Shown here one piece after another: positions 34,913 to 43,579 of a DNA stretch of 64,000 nucleotides. Made by a program: the position numbers and the translations under genes. The DNA is from RGIG5057 sp964371585 (GTDB lineage Bacteria > Bacillota > Clostridia > TANB77 > CAG-465). Below the pieces are notes generated by a model. The model searched no databases. It had not been told where the DNA came from and saw nothing but the letters and a program-made list of their open reading frames with translations. Location: the NCBI GenBank assembly GCA_964371585.1, contig CAYJMD010000002.1:1-64000 (forward strand), read 5' to 3'. Numbering within the stretch: the stretch's first letter is position 1; each line of letters starts with the position of its first letter.

Positions 34913-36607
34913 TTAATAAACTTTAATGTCAATAACAAAAGTTGTGCCATTATCAAGTTTTATAGTTATATCACTACTTGTGTTCTTAGCTTTAGCTTTA
35001 AACTCAATAGTGTAACCATTACTTGTAGTAGCAGTTGCTGACATTTGCTCTATAGCTGAGCTGTTACTTAATGTTGCTGAAGAAATTTTAGCATCTGTAA
35101 TAATTTCTATAGTAAAGTTTTGTCCTTCAGTAGCATTGTAGTAATTATAATGTGCATTACCTGAATAGATTTGATGTCCTTCTACATATAGCTTATCTGA
35201 TGGATCTACTACAGTACCTGTGTTTGGATCATCTGGATTAGTTGGATCATCTGGATCTGTAGTAATATTACCATCGTTATCTACAGTAACCTCAATTGAT
35301 GTCCAGTTACCATTTTTAGCTTCAACAACTATTTCACAAGTTCCTGCAGCCTTAGCTGTAAGAGTCGCTTTTGTATTATCAGATTGCTTAGTTACACTAA
35401 CAATACTAGAATTTGTTGAATACCAGTTTAACCATACATCATCAATGTCAGGATAAATTAACGCTTCAAAAGTATAACTTTGTCCTTTTTTTAGTGTAAC
35501 ATCATCACCATATGGTAATGAAATCTCAGTTATTTCAGTATCAGTGTCTTTATCTGAATCTGAATCTGAGTCTGTAGAACCAGAAGTATTAACCGTTACT
35601 TTAACTGTATCTGTTTTACCTGATGCAGTTTTAATTGTAATAGTTGCTGTTCCTGATTTTTCACCAGTAATTACACCATCTTCATCTACTGTTGCAATAG
35701 AATTATTGCTTGAAGTAAATGTTACAGACTTGTCTGTTGTTGCTGAAGGGAAAACATCCCACTCAAGTTCATATTCACTATCAACTTTAAGTGTTATAGT
35801 AGATACATCCAAAGTTACATTTGTAGCTTTAACTTCTTCGAAATCTGCTACGATTTTAAATGTTCTTTCAATTGCAATCTCTAAATTTTCTTCATCAAAT
35901 ACATAAGCATCTTCTCTGTCATGATCTTTGGCCATTTGTGTAATATTATCACAAATAGTTAAAAATTCTTCAACAGTTAGGTTACCTGTAGGATTGTATC
36001 TGTTACCACCAGAACCGTTAACTAGTCCGATTTGATAAGCATAATCTACATATGAATTATACCAGCTAGTAGATTCTACATCTTTAAAATCAATGGCATC
36101 ACGCATGCTGTAAAAGCCAAATAATTCGCTATTGAAATAGTAAATAATTGTAGCCATTTCAGCTCTTGTGATAGGAACATCGAGGTTCATGTAATATTCA
36201 CCATCTGCTTCTTTTGTTCCTTTAAGCAAATCATAATATTCTATGATTTCCATTTCTTCTTGTGCTGCTGGAACAAGAGAGTTTAAATCAGCAAATTTTG
36301 ATTCAAAATTCCATGGAGCTCTCAGTGGATTATAATTATCTGACTGAGACTGGCCACTTTGAGCAGCTCTGAAAAGTGTAAATAATACTTCACCTTTTAG
36401 TACTTCTCTTTGTGGATCGGTATAGAATTCTAAATCATATTTTTCCTGCGTAGGTTTAAACCATGTAGAAACCGTATCTTCTTTTTCGTTTCTGCTTGGT
36501 TTGTAATTTTCGATATCTCCATCGAAACTAAATGTTGATGCGTTTGCTGTAATCATCGTAGTTGCAGCTAAAGCTGCGGCTAACATTAGCGTAAATAATC
36601 TTTTCAT
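34913..36607 (-). CDS. Secreted SLH and Ig-like (BIG2) surface protein
   Basis: 564 aa with a signal peptide (residues 1-24, AALAATTMITANA). Residues about 85-235 hold SLH-like repeats: TRAEMATIIYYFNSELFG, and FKDVESTSWYNSYVDYAYQ then GLVNGSGGNRYNPTGNLT. SLH domains bind wall polysaccharide. Two bacterial Ig-like BIG2 domains follow (about 255-340 and 350-440), with an Asp/Ser-rich and a DPDDPTNPDDPN linker. The C-terminal beta domain is unrecognised. It is an extracellular wall-attached protein. GGAG precedes the ATG. Confidence 0.8.
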   Translation of the reverse strand: MKRLFTLMLAAALAATTMITANASTFSFDGDIENYKPSRNEKEDTVSTWFKPTQEKYDLEFYTDPQREVLKGEVLFTLFRAAQSGQSQSDNYNPLRAPWNFESKFADLNSLVPAAQEEMEIIEYYDLLKGTKEADGEYYMNLDVPITRAEMATIIYYFNSELFGFYSMRDAIDFKDVESTSWYNSYVDYAYQIGLVNGSGGNRYNPTGNLTVEEFLTICDNITQMAKDHDREDAYVFDEENLEIAIERTFKIVADFEEVKATNVTLDVSTITLKVDSEYELEWDVFPSATTDKSVTFTSSNNSIATVDEDGVITGEKSGTATITIKTASGKTDTVKVTVNTSGSTDSDSDSDKDTDTEITEISLPYGDDVTLKKGQSYTFEALIYPDIDDVWLNWYSTNSSIVSVTKQSDNTKATLTAKAAGTCEIVVEAKNGNWTSIEVTVDNDGNITTDPDDPTNPDDPNTGTVVDPSDKLYVEGHQIYSGNAHYNYYNATEGQNFTIEIITDAKISSATLSNSSAIEQMSATATTSNGYTIEFKAKAKNTSSDITIKLDNGTTFVIDIKVY

Positions 36608-36789
36608 AGTAATTCTCCTTTAAAGTAATTCGATTTTTAGTTTTATATATTAACACCTTCTCAATTTACGAGCAAGATGGTAAACAAGGGATTAAAATTT
36701 TTCCTCCTTATATTTATTAATGTACATTATAATTATAGCATATTTTCACAATTATGTCAACAAAAACAATCATTTTATCTCAATTATGT

Positions 36790-37950
36790 TTACATAACAA
36801 ATAAATCCATTTTGTTAATACTACTTCTCATTATTTCAAAGACATCTTTAAAATAGTAAATAGGATCTTTTCTTAATATATCATTTGTAGCATAAATATC
36901 TGTATGATATATCTGTTCATCACCTATATATATACCTATATCACCTAAATATGTATTTTTATATAGTGGCGCTTCATATCCAGTTATTATGTTTTGTTTT
37001 ACATATACTTTTTCAAGTTCTTCCTTCATAAGAGGAATAACTAAACTTCCATACATATTTTTTTCATAATACTTTTCCACTCCTTTTGTAATGGGAATCT
37101 TTATATACCAATTCATAAGTTCATATAGGTCAACTATTTCATATTGACTAAATGTTTCATTTATGAGGTTATTACTACTATCAAATCTAATGTCTGTATC
37201 GGTTGCTCCTAGTACAATAGTAACTATATCAAAATCACCTTTACTTGCAGTTGTTGCAAGGCATTTTTCTGCAGCTGAAGTATACCCTGTTTTACCGCCA
37301 TTACAGTATTGATTACTGCTTAATAATCTATTAGTATTATTAATAGTTTTAACTGTATTTCCATATTTAACACTCATAGATTTAGTATTCATTATTTTAG
37401 CTATATCTTCATTTTCAAAAGCATGTGCTGTAATAAGTGCCATTTCATAAGCAGTTGTACTATGCCCATCTTCATCAAGTCCGTGAGGATTTTTAAAATT
37501 AGTATTTTCACATCCTAAACTTCTTGCTTTATCTGTCATCATTTGAGCAAAGTTTTCTATAGTTCCACCTATATATATAGCAGCAGCATATGCACAATCA
37601 TTACCAGAAGGAAGTAACATACCAGCAAGTAAGTCTTTTACTGTTATTTCTTCTCCGCCATTTAATCCAAGTGTGCTACCACCAATCCATTTTACACCTT
37701 CATCTACTATTACAATATCATCTAAATTTGCATTTTCAGCAAGTAGTATAGAAGTCATAAGCTTTGTTAAACTTGCCATAGGAAGAACTTCATCTGAATT
37801 TTTTTCAAATAGTATTCTTTTTGAATCTACCTCTATAACAACTGCTGCTTTTATACCTGAATTTTCGTATTCCCTTAAACTGCTTTCAGCATACACAAAA
37901 TTATTTAAAATTGTTATTATTATAATTATTAATATACTTATTGTTTTCAT
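36790..37950 (-). CDS. dacF: D-alanyl-D-alanine carboxypeptidase, DacF type
   Basis: 386 aa, signal peptide at 1-22. It is a penicillin-binding S11 peptidase trimming the pentapeptide of peptidoglycan. The active-site triad is SxxK in MASLTKLMT, SGN in LPSGNDCA, and KTG in GGKTGYTSAA. The C-terminal beta domain and a terminal amphipathic stretch (SSINKMDLFVM) fit membrane attachment. A TGTCGAA box and TATAAT lie upstream (38007..38027), and spoIVB lies just beyond, hence the dacF-type call; it may instead be a vegetative dacA paralog. Confidence 0.85.
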   Translation of the reverse strand: MKTISILIIIIITILNNFVYAESSLREYENSGIKAAVVIEVDSKRILFEKNSDEVLPMASLTKLMTSILLAENANLDDIVIVDEGVKWIGGSTLGLNGGEEITVKDLLAGMLLPSGNDCAYAAAIYIGGTIENFAQMMTDKARSLGCENTNFKNPHGLDEDGHSTTAYEMALITAHAFENEDIAKIMNTKSMSVKYGNTVKTINNTNRLLSSNQYCNGGKTGYTSAAEKCLATTASKGDFDIVTIVLGATDTDIRFDSSNNLINETFSQYEIVDLYELMNWYIKIPITKGVEKYYEKNMYGSLVIPLMKEELEKVYVKQNIITGYEAPLYKNTYLGDIGIYIGDEQIYHTDIYATNDILRKDPIYYFKDVFEIMRSSINKMDLFVM

Positions 37951-38006
37951 ATTATCACCTTACATTTAAATTTATGCTAATTTTTATTCTATATTACTAT
38001 TTTAAG

Positions 38007-38027
38007 AATTATACTATATATTCGACA
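38007..38027 (-). promoter_or_regulatory. Possible Spo0A box and -10 upstream of dacF
   Basis: On the minus strand, TGTCGAA (38021..38027, perfect 0A box) is followed 7 bases later by TATAAT, about 60-70 bases before the ATG. Single boxes also occur by chance in such a genome. Confidence 0.35.
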
Positions 38028-38092
38028 TTTAAAATAATGAATAATAATACTACTAAGAATAATTAAATTAAATGCTAAACTAAATAATATAT

Positions 38093-38125
38093 AAAGTGCT
38101 AAATAAAATTATTACTTAGCACTTT
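38093..38125. terminator. Terminator overlapping the end of spoIVB
   Basis: AAAGTGCTAA / TTAGCACTTT; the stem includes the last codons of spoIVB. Confidence 0.7.
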
Positions 38126-39159
38126 TTTCCATACTTATCAAATCTTGTAACATATTTTCAATAAAAACAGCATATCCTTTAGTTGGATCATTTAAAAACA
38201 CATGAGTTACAGCACCTATTAATTTACCATCTTGAACAACAGGACTACCACTCATACCTTGCACTATCCCACCTGTCTTTTCAAGTAAACTTTCATCTGT
38301 TATCTTTATTATAAAATTTTGATTTCCTGTAGAATCTAAAAGTACTTTTTCTATTTTAATGTCATACTCTTTAACTTCATTATCATCTAAAGTTGAAAAA
38401 ATACTTGCTTCTGTCTCTTTTATCTCATCTTTATATCCTATTTCAACAACTTCTTTTAAGCTTATATCATTTCCAGAATATAGTTTACCATATACTCCAT
38501 TAATAGTATTTAAATTAATTTGACCTATTGCCTCTTTACTTATAGTTCCTTTTATTTCACCAGGATCACGAGGATAACCTTTTTTTATATCGTATATATT
38601 AGTACTAGTAATTCCACCTGTTGTTATTGGAAGTATATAATTTTCTGCTGTTTCTGTAACAGCATGACCAAGAGATGCAAAATTCAAATTCTTGCTATCA
38701 TAAAAAGTTACAGTACCAACACCAGCACTGCTATCTTTAACCCAAAGCCCGTAGTCTATATTCATTTAAATCTTCATCAAATATTGGGGTAATATCTACA
38801 TTTATAATTTCATTATTTCTTGAAACTTCAAGTGTTATATCCTTATCATTATTTTGTTTAGCATATTCTAAAAGTTCTGCATTAGTAGTAATTTTATTAG
38901 AGTTAACTTTAAGTATAATATCACCTATATTAAGTACATTATCTTCTCTATCTACTCCCACTACCAAAACACCTGTTGCAAGTAGTTTTATACCAATAGC
39001 TTCTCCACCTAAAACTATTTCCATATTTTCTACATCTTGTTTAAGCTCTAAAGTCGAATTTGTAGCTATTGCTATATCCTTTAAATTTATATACATATAA
39101 CTTGAAATTAAAAGTACTAATAATATACTCATATATATTGCTTTTCTATTTATTTTCAT
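38112..39159 (-). pseudogene. spoIVB: SpoIVB peptidase with one-base frameshift
   Basis: SpoIVB is the forespore serine peptidase (S55) that triggers pro-sigma-K processing. The N-terminal half (38737..39159) has a membrane anchor and a PDZ domain (LLATGVLVVGVDRE, then NIGDIILKVN). The C-terminal half (38112..38765) has the peptidase with the catalytic Ser in VQGMSGSPVV and GLWVKDSSAGVGTVTFYD. The two join cleanly if one base is removed at about 38751 (EYRL then GLWV). It is either an assembly or read error, or a genuine loss that would block late sporulation. It lies 10 bases after the TIGR04086-like gene. Confidence 0.85.
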
Positions 39160-39169
39160 ATATACCTTT

Positions 39170-39529
39170 CTATATATTTACCCCTATAATTCCACCAATG
39201 GCACCTGATACAATTGCTATTAAAAACAATATTCCTGTTATAGTTGTAAAGTATATTCCATTTAAAAATAACAAACTAAATAGATATATATTAAGCATTA
39301 CTAAAAGTCCAAATAGTCCTCCATATAATATACCTTTTTCTTTAATTTTTCTGCTTAACATAGTTGACGTAACAACAACTGATATTCCAATTATTGTATA
39401 TACAAACATATCTAAAAAATTATCATTAATACTAGTATATGCAAAAATACATGAGGTAATCAAAAAAAGTATCATAACAAGCATATAACATATTCCAAGA
39501 TTAATACTAAAATATTTTAATTTATCCAA
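39170..39529 (-). CDS. TIGR04086/YrzE-like small membrane protein
   Basis: 119 aa with four hydrophobic spans (about 10-30, 38-58, 66-86, 92-117). The last has the glycine-rich LIAIVSGAIGGIIGVN typical of the sporulation-associated TIGR04086 family. It is cotranscribed with spoIVB. Role unknown. Confidence 0.55.
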   Translation of the reverse strand: MDKLKYFSINLGICYMLVMILFLITSCIFAYTSINDNFLDMFVYTIIGISVVVTSTMLSRKIKEKGILYGGLFGLLVMLNIYLFSLLFLNGIYFTTITGILFLIAIVSGAIGGIIGVNI

Positions 39530-39579
39530 ATTAAATCATCTCCTTATTACATAGTATTATTAATAATTATAAATATGAA

Positions 39580-39615
39580 AAAACATTAAATGCATATTAA
39601 TACATTTAATGTTTT
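39580..39615 (-). terminator. Terminator of the GNAT operon
   Basis: AAAACATTAAATG / CATTTAATGTTTT, 10-base loop. Confidence 0.75.
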
Positions 39616-39624
39616 CGTTTGTTT

Positions 39625-40092
39625 TTATAACTTTATATATTTCTCTCTATTACTACTTAAATCATGATAGCCATAATCTTTATCAAAACTATTTATAAAT
39701 TTAATTGCAATTTCATTTTCTGGATGTGCACTTAAAAGTAATTGTCTCATATCAATAAACATCCCTTTCATTTCCATAAAAAGTTTTACAGCTCTTGTAG
39801 CATATCCTTTTCTTCTATGCTTCTTTACTACATAGCAAGTAACATCAATACTTGAGTAATCTGGAAGTCTATTTGCAAGAAGAATCCCTACCATTTCTTC
39901 ATCTACTCGCAGTGTAAAGTAAAAAGCTTTTCGCTTTTCTGACCAAGATTCATTTAAAAACTTTTCAGTTTCAGCTATATCATCAAAAACAAAATCCGGA
40001 TAGAACTTTTTAAAATGTTCATCTTTGCAAACCATATCATAATAAGTTTTAGCTCCATATGATGATAGTAAATATAATCCTAATCCATTCAT
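39625..40092 (-). CDS. GNAT acetyltransferase 3 of tandem trio
   Basis: 155 aa. The acetyl-CoA loop lies in VVKKHRRKGYATRAVKLF (R-x-x-G-x-A/G), followed by LLSAHPENEIAIKFINS. The substrate is unknown; it lacks the RimL-style long N-terminus of the others. It overlaps the preceding gene by 4 bases (ATGA). Confidence 0.7.
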   Translation of the reverse strand: MNGLGLYLLSSYGAKTYYDMVCKDEHFKKFYPDFVFDDIAETEKFLNESWSEKRKAFYFTLRVDEEMVGILLANRLPDYSSIDVTCYVVKKHRRKGYATRAVKLFMEMKGMFIDMRQLLLSAHPENEIAIKFINSFDKDYGYHDLSSNREKYIKL

Positions 40093-40583
40093 AATTTTTC
40101 TCCTTTTCTTATGTCAATATAATAATAGTTTAACTCTTTCGTTGAATGCTCTTTACTGTATATTGCTTTTAAACTCTTCACAAGACCTATACCAAGTTTA
40201 TTTTCTGGATTAACTCTAAAAGTAAACATTTTAGCTACCAGTTTAGTTTCTATATCATACATTACTTTCCTCATAATATTTTTAGCTATTCCTTTATTTT
40301 GGTACTCATGAGTTATAAATATCGATATATCCCATTTTAAATCTGAATATATATAGTTAAGAAAGCCGATCATCTCATTACCTTTCATAATAGCATAAAA
40401 TGATGTTGCCAAATCATGTGTAATCATGATATTATCAATAAATGTTTTTGCCTGATTAATATTTTTCACATATATATATGGAAAAAATTTTTGTATAGAG
40501 CTATTTTCTTCTTTACTAATCATATTAAAATATGAAAGATAATCAACATTGTTAAATGTTCTTAAAAATATACTACTTGCCAT
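40089..40583 (-). CDS. GNAT acetyltransferase 2 of tandem trio
   Basis: 164 aa. FITHEYQNKGIAKNIMRKVM carries a weakened acetyl-CoA loop (NKGIA), then FRVNPENKLGIGLVKSL. Start SIFLRTFNNVDYLSYF aligns with the other two. It is 14 bases after gene 1. Confidence 0.7.
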   Translation of the reverse strand: MASSIFLRTFNNVDYLSYFNMISKEENSSIQKFFPYIYVKNINQAKTFIDNIMITHDLATSFYAIMKGNEMIGFLNYIYSDLKWDISIFITHEYQNKGIAKNIMRKVMYDIETKLVAKMFTFRVNPENKLGIGLVKSLKAIYSKEHSTKELNYYYIDIRKGEKL

Positions 40584-40597
40584 ATTTAATTTCTCCT

Positions 40598-41074
40598 TTA
40601 GCTAGCATTGTCAATATAATATGTGATACTAGAAAATCTAGATTTTTTTGCTCCAATACTTCTTACAAGATTAATAGAAGCCTCATTTTCACTATCAATA
40701 GAAAAAGTAAATTGATGCACATTATAGTTTTGGTTTACATATTTCATCATTAAATCAATAGCTTCTTTAGCATATCCTTTTCTTCTATATTTTTCACCTA
40801 TAAAGTATGAAATATCACAATTAGTCATATATGATCCAGTAAGTGCTGATATCATTCCTACTAAGTTTTCACCATCAGTTATAGCAAAAGTATTTTCTGT
40901 AGCTTCTATTTCTCCAGCCATTTTACTTAATATAAATGCATCTGCATCTTGCGCAGTTTCTTGATAAGCATAAGGGAAAAATTTTGCAATTTTTTCATCT
41001 CTATGCACTATATCGTAATAATTGTCTCTATCACCTAAATTGAATCTTCTTAAGCTAATAGTTTTATTGCTCAC
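40598..41074 (-). CDS. GNAT acetyltransferase 1 of tandem trio
   Basis: 158 aa, first of three related genes in one operon. ISLRRFNLGDRDNYYDIV is the RimL-like start, GEKYRRKGYAKEAIDLM the acetyl-CoA loop and SIDSENEASINLVRSIGA the C-terminal motif. The three likely arose by duplication; substrates may be ribosomal proteins, antibiotics or small amines. Confidence 0.75.
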   Translation of the reverse strand: MSNKTISLRRFNLGDRDNYYDIVHRDEKIAKFFPYAYQETAQDADAFILSKMAGEIEATENTFAITDGENLVGMISALTGSYMTNCDISYFIGEKYRRKGYAKEAIDLMMKYVNQNYNVHQFTFSIDSENEASINLVRSIGAKKSRFSSITYYIDNAS

Positions 41075-41150
41075 TTTTCTTCCTCCTTAATTAAGTCAGT
41101 TTAATTTATATTTTATGCTTAAATATTATATACTATTTTACATAAAAAAT

Positions 41151-41171
41151 CAAGTATTTCTACAATACTTG
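41151..41171 (-). terminator. Terminator after SpoVM-like gene
   Basis: CAAGTATT / AATACTTG with a T run on the minus strand. Confidence 0.65.
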
Positions 41172-41223
41172 ACTGTGTATATTTATTTTTATTTTAATAT
41201 TTAACTTTTAGCTGCAATATGTA

Positions 41224-41292
41224 TTAAACTTTAAATAATGTTTTTAAAAAAAACTTAACTATTTTACCCGGTTTATAAACAACTATTCTCAT
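41224..41292 (-). CDS. 22-aa amphipathic peptide, SpoVM-like
   Basis: ATG at 41292 with GGAGGG 7 bases upstream and TAA at 41224. The peptide begins MRIVVYKPGKIVKFF and ends KTLFKV: basic, amphipathic, no acidic residue. SpoVM is a 26-residue amphipathic helix that recognises the curved forespore membrane; it starts MKFYTIKLPKF in Bacillus, and the short strand, Pro and Lys-rich helix are shared here. It is 20 bases after a 50-aa membrane peptide gene and followed by a terminator, so it looks genuinely expressed. SpoVM identity is an inference. Confidence 0.5.
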   Translation of the reverse strand: MRIVVYKPGKIVKFFLKTLFKV

Positions 41293-41312
41293 ATTCATTC
41301 CCTCCTATTATC

Positions 41313-41465
41313 TTAGCATAAGAACCATGATAGCCCAATTACTACAAGTGCAATAGCTACAAGTGCAATCCAGCCCCAAAAAGGAAGAAGTAGCGCTAAA
41401 GCTATACCTATCCCTATAGCAAGTAGAATAAGGCCAATAGTTTTTCTAAATACTCCAACAAACAT
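41313..41465 (-). CDS. 50-aa membrane microprotein
   Basis: ATG at 41465 with GGAGG 6 bases upstream, TAA at 41313..41315. A basic start (MFVGVFRKT) is followed by one long or two short hydrophobic spans (IGLILLAIGIGIALALLLP and WIALVAIALVVIGLSW). It is in tandem with the SpoVM-like peptide and divergent from nth. I recall similar small proteins in clostridia but cannot name it. A sporulation link is suggested by its neighbour. Confidence 0.6.
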   Translation of the reverse strand: MFVGVFRKTIGLILLAIGIGIALALLLPFWGWIALVAIALVVIGLSWFLC

Positions 41466-41553
41466 AACATTCCTCCTTGACAATTACATTGATCTATAGT
41501 AATATATCTATAGTATTATATGAAAACTCATTGAAGGAGGTTACTTTAAAATT

Positions 41554-42216
41554 ATGACTACAAAATTAACTAAAAAAAGTACTAAACTTAAAACAAAAAA
41601 AGAAATAAATGAAATATTAGAATTACTTACTCTTAATTATGAAGGTGCTATATGTGGACTAGATTATAGAAGTCCTTTAGAGCTCACTTTAGCACTTATT
41701 TTAGCAGCACAGTGTACAGATAGAATGGTAAATAAAATAATACCTATACTATTTGAAACATATCCTACTATTTATGATATAGCTTCTGCTCATATTAGTG
41801 ATGTTGAGAAAATAGTTAAGCCATGTGGTTTTTATAAAGTTAAAGCAACTAATATACATTTAACAACTAATAAAATAATAAATGAATTTGGTGGCTCTGT
41901 TCCTTCTACAATGAAAGAACTTACTTCGTTAAATGGTATTGGAAGAAAAAGTGCTAACATTATACTTCAAGAATGTTTTAATATTACAGAAGGAATTGCA
42001 GTTGACACTCATGTTTCTAGAATAACAAAAAAATTAGGTATAACTAAAGAAACAATTCCTTTAAAACAAGAACAAGAACTACTTAAAAAAATAGATTACA
42101 AATATTGGAACAGTATTAATCATATGCTTGTATCTCATGGTAGAGCTGTATGTGATGCAAAAAAGCCTAGCTGTGATACTTGTTTTTTAAATCATTTATG
42201 TAATTCATATAAATAA
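41554..42216 (+). CDS. nth: Endonuclease III (DNA glycosylase/AP lyase)
   Basis: 220 aa, GGAGG before the ATG. It removes oxidised pyrimidines in base-excision repair. LILAAQCTDRMVNKI, the HhH LNGIGRKSANIIL with catalytic Lys/Asp (VDTHVSRI), and the 4Fe-4S cluster C-x6-C-x2-C-x5-C in the C-terminal CDAKKPSCDTCFLNHLC are all present. It is monocistronic with its own terminator. Confidence 0.95.
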   Translation: MTTKLTKKSTKLKTKKEINEILELLTLNYEGAICGLDYRSPLELTLALILAAQCTDRMVNKIIPILFETYPTIYDIASAHISDVEKIVKPCGFYKVKATNIHLTTNKIINEFGGSVPSTMKELTSLNGIGRKSANIILQECFNITEGIAVDTHVSRITKKLGITKETIPLKQEQELLKKIDYKYWNSINHMLVSHGRAVCDAKKPSCDTCFLNHLCNSYK

Positions 42217-42220
42217 AAAT

Positions 42221-42270
42221 AAGAACCTAAATCATTAAACTTTTGTCTAATAATTTAGGTTCATTTTTTT
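42221..42270. terminator. Bidirectional terminator
   Basis: GAACCTAAAT / ATTTAGGTTC with T runs, between convergent nth and the VanY-like gene. Confidence 0.8.
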
Positions 42271-42277
42271 AATAGTT

Positions 42278-43396
42278 TTATTTAACTGTTACATTTACAA
42301 ACTCTTCTAAAGCTATATCACTATAATATATATATGTTGCAAGTTCTACTCCAACATAATAGTAATGCCATGGTTCATAATTAATATTTGTTACATTCAT
42401 TTTATCTTCTTCATACCTTAGTATAAATCCATACTTATATGCATTATTATCAAGCCATTCCCACATCTTAGTATTACTTATACCAGAAAAGTCAACTGCA
42501 AGTCCTGTATGATGCTCAGAATGATTTGGCTTTGCTACATATTGCATAGTTAAACTTTCAGCTTCATCGTATGAATAGCCTTTATCTATATACTCGAATA
42601 TTCTATCATTGTATAACTTTTCTTGATCTTCGTATGTTCTATATCCACTTGTAATATTAAGCTCTACTCCATCTGCTTTAGCTGCAAGAAAAATATTTTC
42701 TAAAGGTTCTAATATTTTATCGCTTACAGGCATATTATCATAAGTAACTAAACTTACTTCATATTTTTCTGGAATACTATTATATTTGTTTACAAGTAGC
42801 ACTTCGGTTTCTGGATTTATATTTACAAGCTCTTTTTTAATATAACTAATATTTACACCAGCATGTGATACATAGCACTTAATTTGAGTAGTATTATCTA
42901 TACTATCATAAATCACATATTCATCCATTGTACTTAAAACTTCCATATTAACTATACTACTTATTCTACTAATTATATCTTTATTTTGATCAATACTTAA
43001 AATGTTATTAATCTCTTCTAATATACTATCTATCTGTAGTTTATTAGTATAATAATTATTTAAACTAAAAGTTAATGATATTTTAGGTTCATCTAAATAG
43101 TATAACTGTATAGGATTTTTTTCATAATTTAATTTAAAAATCTTATTTGTATTACTAATTTTATTTATTAAGTCTTCAGTACTGTTTTTTACTAATACTT
43201 CTAATTCACTATATTCAACTTTAAAAGTACTGTCTTTAATTACACTAGTTACTTTTATATTACTACTTAATATACTATATATAATTAAAGATAAAAACAG
43301 AACAAATATTAAAATTGCTGGTATAATATATTTTAATTTTAAGTATTTTTTTACATCTATATTTACATTTAAATTATTTTTAATATTTATTTTCAT
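42278..43396 (-). CDS. VanY-like D-Ala-D-Ala carboxypeptidase
   Basis: 372 aa. A single N-terminal membrane anchor (about 22-45) is followed by an unrecognised 150-residue region and a C-terminal M15 peptidase. The zinc motif is SEHHTGLAVDF (SxHxxGxAxD) with EPWHYYYVG. It acts outside the membrane on peptidoglycan stems. No vanH/A/X genes are nearby, so it is a housekeeping wall enzyme rather than a resistance gene. Confidence 0.85.
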   Translation of the reverse strand: MKINIKNNLNVNIDVKKYLKLKYIIPAILIFVLFLSLIIYSILSSNIKVTSVIKDSTFKVEYSELEVLVKNSTEDLINKISNTNKIFKLNYEKNPIQLYYLDEPKISLTFSLNNYYTNKLQIDSILEEINNILSIDQNKDIISRISSIVNMEVLSTMDEYVIYDSIDNTTQIKCYVSHAGVNISYIKKELVNINPETEVLLVNKYNSIPEKYEVSLVTYDNMPVSDKILEPLENIFLAAKADGVELNITSGYRTYEDQEKLYNDRIFEYIDKGYSYDEAESLTMQYVAKPNHSEHHTGLAVDFSGISNTKMWEWLDNNAYKYGFILRYEEDKMNVTNINYEPWHYYYVGVELATYIYYSDIALEEFVNVTVK

Positions 43397-43483
43397 TTAA
43401 CCTTCCTTGTTATTAATACTTTTTTGTTCACTTAAGTTTAATTATACTATATTTTTTTATTATTACAACTGTAAAATAAAAAA

Positions 43484-43520
43484 AACATATACTAGTTTAA
43501 CATTTAAACTAATATATGTT
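43484..43520. terminator. Terminator below the kinase operon
   Basis: AACATATACTAGTTTAA and TAAACTAATATATGTT pair around CATT with small mismatches. Confidence 0.6.
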
Positions 43521-43579
43521 CCAAAATTATTTATAACTATTCCAATTACTTTATTATAAATACAATATGAACTATTCTT

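Noticed and set aside
42278..43396. Vancomycin-resistance cluster because of VanY
   Set aside because: No vanS/R/H/A/X neighbours; VanY-like M15 peptidases are common wall enzymes in Bacillota.
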